Below are positions 1 through 4,899 of a DNA stretch of 7,647 bases, one piece after another. The notes under the pieces were generated by a model, which saw only the letters and a list, made by a program, of their open reading frames with translations, was not told the DNA's origin and searched no databases. Source of the stretch: an uncultured Eubacteriales bacterium (GTDB taxonomy: Bacteria > Bacillota > Clostridia > Oscillospirales > Oscillospiraceae); contig USDP01000072.1 in NCBI GenBank assembly GCA_900553545.1, positions 1 to 7,647 on the forward strand, read 5' to 3'. Numbering within the stretch: position 1 is the stretch's first letter; every line of letters begins with the position of its first letter. The position numbers and the translations under genes are program-made.

Positions 1-2
1 AC

Positions 3-563
3 GATGAAAAGCGCCTGACGCAGCAGCTGGCGCAGGCGCTGGCCGCGACGAAGGCGGCGGAGGCCGGGGCCGACCCGGAAAAGCGCGCAGCAGGGCAGCG
101 GCGCAGCCGCGTATTTGTCTCAATTTTTATGATTGTGCTGGCGGCGGTGATGATCTATGCGGCCGCGACAAATCCGGCCATGAACCGCGCGATCTATCTG
201 CCGGTCGCAGCCGCGGCCATCCTTGCGAGCATCTATATGATCCTGACACGGCGCGAAGCCGCCTGGGGCATGGAGAAGCCCTCAGCCCGGACGCTGCTGA
301 AGAGCCTGAACGCCATCGAGACCTCGCAGAAGGCGATGGTCCGACTACGGGATGGCGGCGTGACGATCACGGCCAAGCGCGGTGAGAATCACGTGGACTA
401 TGACCAGATCACCGCCGCCGCACAGACTGAAGATCTGATCGTGCTGCGGCAGGGTCGGTCCGTGACGGTCGTGCAGATGTCCGACCTTGTCGGAAAGGAT
501 GTCTCGTCGGTGACAGAGGCGCTGCAAAATGCGCTGAATTGTCCACTCATGATACTGAAATAA
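3..563 (+). CDS. Membrane protein with C-terminal YcxB/PH-like domain, 5' end outside window
   Basis: The frame is open from the first complete codon, so this is the last 186 residues of a longer protein. An ATG at 129 is in frame but has no Shine-Dalgarno sequence and would cut into the first membrane segment, so I take the true start to be upstream. Visible parts: a charged Ala/Gln/Glu-rich stretch (residues 1-36), a basic RRSR stop, two hydrophobic segments (about 37-55 and 63-82) joined by a short loop, then a soluble domain (about 100-186) of alternating beta-like stretches and a final helix. Two helices followed by a small beta-rich tail with the pattern 'D-Y-D-Q-I ... T-E-D-L-I-V-L' resembles the YcxB-like family; that is recognition by pattern, not proof. 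No catalytic motif is visible and the function is unknown. It ends 22 nt before valS on the same strand, so the two are probably co-transcribed. Confidence 0.72.
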   Translation, partial: DEKRLTQQLAQALAATKAAEAGADPEKRAAGQRRSRVFVSIFMIVLAAVMIYAAATNPAMNRAIYLPVAAAAILASIYMILTRREAAWGMEKPSARTLLKSLNAIETSQKAMVRLRDGGVTITAKRGENHVDYDQITAAAQTEDLIVLRQGRSVTVVQMSDLVGKDVSSVTEALQNALNCPLMILK

Positions 564-585
564 CTGAAAACAGGAGTATATATCA

Positions 586-3234
586 ATGAAAAAAGAATTA
601 CCGAAACAGTATGACCCGAAACAGGTCGAAAACCAGATCTACGAGATGTGGATGGAAAACGGCTGCTTCAAGGCCGAGGTCGACCCGGACAAGAAGCCCT
701 ATTCCATCGTCATGCCGCCCCCCAACGTCACCGGACAGCTCCACATGGGCCACGCGCTGGACTCCACGCTGCAGGACATCCTGACGCGCTTTAAGCGCAT
801 GCAGGGCTACAGCGCGCTCTGGCTCCCGGGCACCGACCATGCGGGCATCGCCACCCAGATCAAGGTCGAAGAAGAGCTTCGCACGAAGGAAGGGCTGACG
901 CGTTATGACCTCGGCCGTGAAAAGTTCCTCGAGCGCGTGTGGGCATGGAAGGAAAAGTACGGCAGCCGCATCGTCGAGCAGCAGAAGAAGCTCGGCGTCA
1001 GCTGCGACTGGTCGCGTTCCCGCTTTACGATGGACGAAGGCTGCTCGAAGGCCGTGCGCGAGACGTTCTGCGAGCTTTATGACAAGGGACTCATCTACAA
1101 GGGCAGCCGCATTATCAACTGGTGCCCGCACTGCGTGACGGCGCTCTCCGATGCGGAGGTCGAATACGTCGACAAGCCCGGCCACCTCTGGTATATCCGC
1201 TATCCGCTCAGCGATGGCAGCGGCGACATCGTTGTCGCGACGACGCGCCCCGAGACCATGATGGGCGACACCGGCGTCGCCGTCAACCCCGAGGACGAGA
1301 AATTCAAGCACCTCATCGGCAAGACCTGCATCCTGCCGATCATGAACCGCGAAATTCCGATCGTGGGCGATGAGTACTGCGAGATCGGCTTCGGCACCGG
1401 CGCGGTCAAGATGACCCCGGCGCACGACCCGAACGACTTTGAGGTCGGCCTGCGGCACAATCTCGAGGTTATCCGCGTCCTCGACGACAACGGCAAGGTG
1501 AACGAAAACGGCGGCAAATACTGCGGTCTGGACCGTTATGAGTGCCGCAAGGCCATCGTGGCCGACCTCGAGGCCGAGGGCTATCTCGTGAAGACGGAGC
1601 CGTATTCCCACAATGTCGGCACCTGCTACCGCTGCCACAACGACGTGGAGCCGATCATCTCCGCGCAGTGGTTCGTCAAGATGGCGCCGCTGGCCAAGGA
1701 GGCCATCCGCGTCGTGAAGGACGGGACGATCAAGTTCGTTCCGGAGCGGTTCTCGAAGATCTATATCAACTGGATGGAAAACGTCCACGACTGGTGCATC
1801 TCCCGCCAGCTCTGGTGGGGCCATCAGATCCCGGCGTGGTACTGTGATGAGTGCGGCCACATCAACGTCAGCCGCGAGGATCCGACGAAGTGCGAAAAGT
1901 GCGGCTGCACGCATCTGACGCGCGACGAGGATGTGCTCGACACCTGGTTCTCGTCTGCGCTCTGGCCGTTCTCCACGCTCGGCTGGCCCAATCTGAACTC
2001 GGAAGACCTGAAATACTGGTATCCGACGACCGATATGGTCACGGGCTATGACATCATCTTCTTCTGGGTGGCCCGCATGGTGTTCTCCGGGATGGAGCAG
2101 ATGAAGAAGGAGCCGTTCAAGACCGTGTTTATCCACGGCCTCGTCCGCGACGACAAGGGCCGCAAGATGTCCAAATCCCTCGGCAACGGCATCGATCCGC
2201 TGGAGATGGCGGAGAAGTTTGGCGCGGATGCGCTGCGCTTCAACCTCATCACTGGCAACTCGCCCGGCAACGACATGCGCTTCTACGTTGAAAAGTGCGA
2301 GGCAATGCGCAACTTTGCCAACAAGATCTGGAACGCGAGCCGCTATGTGCTGATGAACCTGACCATCGACGAACCGGGCCTGCCGGCGCTCGATCAGCTG
2401 GAGATCGAGGACAAGTGGGTCCTCTCGAAGCTGAATACGCTCATCCGTGAAGTGACCGAGAACATGGACGCCTATGAGCTGGGCGTGGCCTCGGCCAAGG
2501 TCTATGACTTCATCTGGGACACATATTGCGATTGGTATATCGAGCTGACGAAGACGCGCCTCTACAGCGAGAACGAGCAGAGCAAGCTCGCCGCGCAGCG
2601 CGTGCTGGTCTATGTGCTTGACCAGATTCTCCGGCTGCTGCACCCGTTCATGCCGTTCATCACCGAGGAGATCTGGCAGGCCATCCCGCACGAGGGCAAG
2701 TTCATCATGGCCAGCGACTGGCCCGTCTGGCGCGACGAGCTGGCCTTCCCGCAGGACGAGGAATCGATGGAGCTGATCAAGGACGCGATTACGGCCATCC
2801 GTGCCCGCCGCGCCGAGATGAACGTCCCGGCGAACAAGCGCGTGAACATGACGATCTCCACGCAGCGGGAGAACGTTTTCACCGCAGGTATTCCGTTCTT
2901 TGGCCGCCTCGCCGGGGCCGAGGGCGTCACCGTCAGCGACACCGTGGACGAGGGCGCAATGGAGCGCGAGGGCATGGTCGAGGTCGTGACGCACGCGGCA
3001 CGCATCTTCATCCCGCTGGCCGAGCTGGTCGACTTTGAGAAGGAGCTGGCCCGTATCGCGAAGGAGAAGGAGAACTGCCTCAAGCAGATCGCCATGTTCG
3101 AGGGCAAGCTCAGCAACGAGAGCTTCGTCTCCCGTGCGCCGGAGAAGGTCGTGAACGACCAGCGCGAAAAGCTGGCCAAGGCGAAGGCGCTGCTGGAACA
3201 GCTCGAGGAAAGCGAAAAGCGTTTGAAGAAATAA
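586..3234 (+). CDS. valS: Valyl-tRNA synthetase (ValRS), class Ia
   Basis: This cytoplasmic enzyme activates valine with ATP and charges tRNA-Val; its CP1 domain hydrolyses mischarged Thr-tRNA-Val. At 882 residues it has the usual bacterial ValRS length. Order of parts: HIGH-type motif HMGH at 53-56 preceded by PPPNVTG; CP1 editing domain with TTRPET at 219-224 and AHDPNDF at 279-285; return to the Rossmann core with HDWCISRQLWWGHQIPAW at 401-418 and DTWFSSALWPFS at 452-463; KMSKS at 527-531; helical anticodon-binding domain about 605-755; C-terminal coiled-coil arm about 815-882, which contacts tRNA. Cys pairs CPHC (180-183), CYRC (347-350), CDEC (420-423) and CEKC (436-439) could bind zinc. 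The ATG at 586 is preceded by AGGAG at 572-576 with 9 nt spacing. No key residue is missing. No T-box leader fits in the 22-nt gap in front, unlike many Firmicute valS genes. Confidence 0.99.
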   Translation: MKKELPKQYDPKQVENQIYEMWMENGCFKAEVDPDKKPYSIVMPPPNVTGQLHMGHALDSTLQDILTRFKRMQGYSALWLPGTDHAGIATQIKVEEELRTKEGLTRYDLGREKFLERVWAWKEKYGSRIVEQQKKLGVSCDWSRSRFTMDEGCSKAVRETFCELYDKGLIYKGSRIINWCPHCVTALSDAEVEYVDKPGHLWYIRYPLSDGSGDIVVATTRPETMMGDTGVAVNPEDEKFKHLIGKTCILPIMNREIPIVGDEYCEIGFGTGAVKMTPAHDPNDFEVGLRHNLEVIRVLDDNGKVNENGGKYCGLDRYECRKAIVADLEAEGYLVKTEPYSHNVGTCYRCHNDVEPIISAQWFVKMAPLAKEAIRVVKDGTIKFVPERFSKIYINWMENVHDWCISRQLWWGHQIPAWYCDECGHINVSREDPTKCEKCGCTHLTRDEDVLDTWFSSALWPFSTLGWPNLNSEDLKYWYPTTDMVTGYDIIFFWVARMVFSGMEQMKKEPFKTVFIHGLVRDDKGRKMSKSLGNGIDPLEMAEKFGADALRFNLITGNSPGNDMRFYVEKCEAMRNFANKIWNASRYVLMNLTIDEPGLPALDQLEIEDKWVLSKLNTLIREVTENMDAYELGVASAKVYDFIWDTYCDWYIELTKTRLYSENEQSKLAAQRVLVYVLDQILRLLHPFMPFITEEIWQAIPHEGKFIMASDWPVWRDELAFPQDEESMELIKDAITAIRARRAEMNVPANKRVNMTISTQRENVFTAGIPFFGRLAGAEGVTVSDTVDEGAMEREGMVEVVTHAARIFIPLAELVDFEKELARIAKEKENCLKQIAMFEGKLSNESFVSRAPEKVVNDQREKLAKAKALLEQLEESEKRLKK

Positions 3235-3277
3235 GATCGTTTACGCTCTTTGCTGATTTTTCAGCATTGCAGTTCTT

Positions 3278-3311
3278 TTCGACCGATTATTTTCACCAAA
3301 ACACGTATAAT
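3278..3311 (+). promoter_or_regulatory. Probable spoIIA operon promoter with Spo0A-box-like element
   Basis: A perfect -10 hexamer TATAAT lies at 3306-3311, 55 nt before the spoIIAA start codon. No good -35 sits at 16-18 nt spacing (the base run there is CCGATT). At 3278-3284 is TTCGACC, matching six of seven bases of the reverse-complement Spo0A box TTCGACA; its inner bases TCGACC match TTGACA at four of six positions with 21 nt spacing. A long spacer with Spo0A boxes over the -35 region is the known arrangement of the Bacillus spoIIG promoter, so Spo0A-assisted sigma-A transcription is a reasonable inference. Bacillus spoIIA uses sigma-H instead; I found no convincing sigma-H site here. Only one good Spo0A-like box is seen. 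Confidence 0.5.
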
Positions 3312-3347
3312 GGACACGCAGAAGGGATTTCTGCGTGTCCATTTTTT
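3309..3347 (+). terminator. Rho-independent terminator after valS
   Basis: The arms 3309-3323 and 3329-3343 form a perfect 15-bp inverted repeat around the loop GGGAT. Six T residues follow (3342-3347), the first two of which also serve as the end of the stem. This is a textbook intrinsic terminator for the valS transcript. It lies between valS and the spoIIA operon, and its 5' arm starts inside the TATAAT box at 3306-3311. A transcript started from that box would therefore lack roughly the first eight to nine bases of the arm and keep only a short stem. Confidence 0.9.
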
Positions 3348-3366
3348 GTTTGGAGTTGAAGCACGA

Positions 3367-3696
3367 ATGAATCTGACAAGTTTCTTACAGGACAAGCGGC
3401 TGATGATCGCGCTGAAGGGCGACATCGACCACCACGGCGCAAAGGATGTGATGCGCGTGCTCGGCAACAAGATCGACCTCTATCTGCCGGCGGTCTGTGT
3501 GCTGGATTTTCGGGACGTGACGTTCATGGATTCGAGCGGTATCGCCATCATCATCTCCTGCATCCGCCGTATGCGCGAGCTGCGCGGCGAGGTGATCGTG
3601 GAGAACGTGCCGCCGCAGCCGATGAAGGTGCTCCGCGCGTCGGGGCTGGAACAAATCGTGAAGATCGAAGAAAGAGGTCTGGTCTATGAAAGTTGA
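3367..3696 (+). CDS. spoIIAA: Anti-sigma F factor antagonist SpoIIAA
   Basis: This 109-residue STAS-domain protein is the anti-anti-sigma factor of the forespore switch: unphosphorylated, it binds SpoIIAB and releases SigF; SpoIIAB inactivates it by phosphorylating a serine, and SpoIIE reverses this. Seen directly: the early LKGDIDHHGA motif (17-25), the FMDSSGIAII segment with Asp55 and Ser56 in the position of the phosphorylated serine (Ser58 in Bacillus), and the closing RASGLEQIVKI strand-helix pattern (90-100). The ATG at 3367 is chosen because GGAG at 3352-3355 precedes it and the family's N-terminus begins there. An in-frame TTG at 3250 would add 39 residues that read through the terminator hairpin, which is not credible. 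It is the first gene of the operon and overlaps spoIIAB by 11 nt. Confidence 0.97.
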   Translation: MNLTSFLQDKRLMIALKGDIDHHGAKDVMRVLGNKIDLYLPAVCVLDFRDVTFMDSSGIAIIISCIRRMRELRGEVIVENVPPQPMKVLRASGLEQIVKIEERGLVYES

Positions 3697-4126
3697 AAAT
3701 TACTTATCGGTGGAATTTCCCAGCCGGTCGGCCAACGAGGCGCTGGCCCGGTCGCTCGTGGCGTGCTTTGCCGCGCAGCTCGACCCGACGATGGACGAGC
3801 TGGGGGACATCAAAACGGCAGTCTCCGAGGCGGTGACGAACTGCATCGTCCATGCCTATCCCGACCGCATCGGGACGATCACGCTGCGCTGCCGTATCCT
3901 CGAGGGGCGGACGCTCGACATCGTCATCCGCGACAAGGGCCGCGGCATCCCGGACATCGAGCAGGCGCGCACGCCGATGTTCACCACCGGCGGCGAGGAG
4001 CGCAGCGGCATGGGCTTCACGATCATGGAGAGCTTTATGACGAGCCTGCGCGTGACGTCGAAGGTCGGCAAGGGGACAACGGTACATATGAAGCGCAAGA
4101 TCGTCCGCCGGGGGGACGCCAGTTGA
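3686..4126 (+). CDS. spoIIAB: Anti-sigma F factor / serine kinase SpoIIAB
   Basis: SpoIIAB (146 residues, normal length) binds SigF and blocks it in the predivisional and mother cell, and uses ATP to phosphorylate SpoIIAA. It has the GHKL ATPase fold: N-box SEAVTNCIVHAY with Glu48 and Asn52 (metal and catalysis), G1 box DKGRGIPD (83-90), ATP lid about 96-107 with the typical PMFTTGGEERSGMGF run, G2 box GMGF (108-111) and a GKGTT motif (128-132). Arg22 sits where Bacillus SpoIIAB has Arg20, a residue that contacts SigF and SpoIIAA. The block QLDPTMDEL (31-39) is identical to the Bacillus protein as I recall it. GAGG at 3674-3677 lies 8 nt before the ATG, inside the end of spoIIAA. The stop TGA overlaps the TTG start of sigF. 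Confidence 0.98.
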   Translation: MKVENYLSVEFPSRSANEALARSLVACFAAQLDPTMDELGDIKTAVSEAVTNCIVHAYPDRIGTITLRCRILEGRTLDIVIRDKGRGIPDIEQARTPMFTTGGEERSGMGFTIMESFMTSLRVTSKVGKGTTVHMKRKIVRRGDAS

Positions 4127-4821
4127 GTACGCAGACGCTCATCCGCGCGGCACAGGCGGGCGACCGGTCTGCGGCAGAGCAGCTCGTCGTGGAAAATTCG
4201 GGCCTGATCTGGTCGATCGCGCGGCGCTATTTTGGCCGGGGCACAGAGCCGGACGATCTTTATCAACTTGGCTGTGTCGGTTTTCTGAAAGCCGTGGCGG
4301 GGTTTGATCTCAGCTATGGGACACAGTTTTCGACCTACGCTGTGCCGAAGATCGCCGGCGAGATCCGCCGCTTTCTGCGCGACGACGGACAGGTGAAGGT
4401 CAGCCGGAGCCTGAAGGAGCGCGCCGCGCAGATCCATCAGGCGCGCACGCGCCTGACCGGGACGCTCGGGCGCGAGCCTGCGGTCTCGGAGCTGGCGGCG
4501 GAGCTTGATCTGACGCCGGAGGAGATCGCCATGGCGGAGACGGCAACAGGGATGGCAGAGTCCATCCAGCGCGAGAGCGGTGAGGAGGGCTTCTCCCTTG
4601 AGGATGTGCTCTGCACAGACGGGATGGAGGATCGCATTCTGGAATCTCTTTCGCTCCGGAATGCCCTTTCGCACCTGACCGAGCGCGAGCGGATGGTCAT
4701 TGACCTTCGGTATTTCCATGGCCTGACGCAGCAGAAGATCGCGGGGCTGCTCGGTGTGTCGCAGGTGCAGGTGAGCCGCATCGAGAAAAAGGCGCTGGGG
4801 CAGCTGCGCGCGTTTTTGTAA
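4123..4821 (+). CDS. sigF: RNA polymerase sigma factor SigF (forespore-specific)
   Basis: SigF directs RNA polymerase to the first set of forespore genes after asymmetric division. The product is 232 residues of the SigB/F/G type: region 2 with DDLYQLGCVGFLKAV (44-58) and GTQFSTYAVPKIAGEIRRFL (66-85), the FR-type DDGQVKVSRSLKE stretch (87-99), region 3 with GREPAVSELAAELDLTPEE (116-134), and region 4 with LTERERMVIDLRYFHGLTQQ (185-204) followed by the helix-turn-helix ending VSQVQVSRIEKKAL. SigF and SigG are hard to tell apart by motif; the position behind spoIIAA-spoIIAB decides for SigF. The frame is open further upstream as a shadow of spoIIAB. I chose TTG at 4123, which overlaps the spoIIAB stop (TTGA), has a GGGGGA purine run about 6 nt upstream and gives the family N-terminus. 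The TTG start and overlap suggest translational coupling. Confidence 0.96.
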   Translation: MSTQTLIRAAQAGDRSAAEQLVVENSGLIWSIARRYFGRGTEPDDLYQLGCVGFLKAVAGFDLSYGTQFSTYAVPKIAGEIRRFLRDDGQVKVSRSLKERAAQIHQARTRLTGTLGREPAVSELAAELDLTPEEIAMAETATGMAESIQRESGEEGFSLEDVLCTDGMEDRILESLSLRNALSHLTERERMVIDLRYFHGLTQQKIAGLLGVSQVQVSRIEKKALGQLRAFL

Positions 4822-4850
4822 TGGACAAACCGCGAAAAATATACTAAAAT
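4822..4850 (+). promoter_or_regulatory. Probable sigma-A promoter of pcrA
   Basis: TGGACA at 4822-4827 matches the -35 consensus TTGACA at five of six positions; TAAAAT at 4845-4850 matches TATAAT at five of six; the spacer is exactly 17 nt. Transcription would start near 4857, giving a leader of about 43 nt. The -35 begins immediately after the sigF stop codon. This would let the helicase be expressed in growing cells independently of the sporulation operon upstream. No terminator is seen between sigF and this promoter, so some read-through from sigF is likely. Confidence 0.7.
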
Positions 4851-4866
4851 AGAGCCATCGAATATT

Positions 4867-4885
4867 CGCCGCCACGCTGGCGGCG
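4867..4885 (+). other. GC-rich leader hairpin in front of pcrA ribosome binding site
   Basis: CGCCGCCA (4867-4874) and TGGCGGCG (4878-4885) form a perfect 8-bp stem around the three-base loop CGC. It is not followed by a T run, so it is not an intrinsic terminator. It would lie in the pcrA leader, ending 2 nt before the Shine-Dalgarno sequence AAAGGTGG (4888-4895). It could slow ribosome access or stabilise the 5' end of the mRNA; neither can be shown from sequence. Confidence 0.55.
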
Positions 4886-4899
4886 GCAAAGGTGGAGCT

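Noticed and set aside
510..556. Possible promoter for valS inside the upstream gene (GTGACA at 510, GATACT at 551)
   Set aside because: Spacing is wrong for a sigma-A promoter and nothing better than three of six bases lies at 16-18 nt from the -35-like box.
598..2994. 798-codon open frame antisense to valS
   Set aside because: It mirrors the valS codons, as is common in GC-rich genes with third-position G/C bias. Its translation is low-complexity (rich in His, Asp, Val, Arg) with no recognisable domain, and valS has every expected motif.
3251..3266. Small inverted repeat TGCTGA-TTTT-TCAGCA after valS
   Set aside because: Only 6 bp with no T run behind the 3' arm; the strong terminator 40 nt further on explains the end of valS.
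3322..3330. AAGGGATTT resembling a sigma-H -35 element
   Set aside because: No GAAT-type -10 lies 11-12 nt downstream, where only a T run is found; the bases are explained by the terminator loop and arm.
3250..3366. TTG-initiated N-terminal extension of spoIIAA
   Set aside because: It reads through the promoter box and terminator hairpin, lacks a ribosome binding site and adds residues absent from the family; the ATG at 3367 has a GGAG upstream and the right N-terminus.
3763..4122. Upstream extension of the sigF frame giving 352 residues
   Set aside because: This part lies in an alternate frame of spoIIAB and reads as Arg/His/Gly-rich noise; sigma-factor similarity begins at 4123.
4840..4845. 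TATACT as the -10 box of pcrA
   Set aside because: Only 12 nt from TGGACA; the overlapping TAAAAT at 4845-4850 gives the correct 17 nt spacing.
3856..4875. 339-codon open frame antisense to spoIIAB and sigF
   Set aside because: Shadow of the GC-rich sense genes with no domain signal; it also spans the overlap of two well-supported genes.
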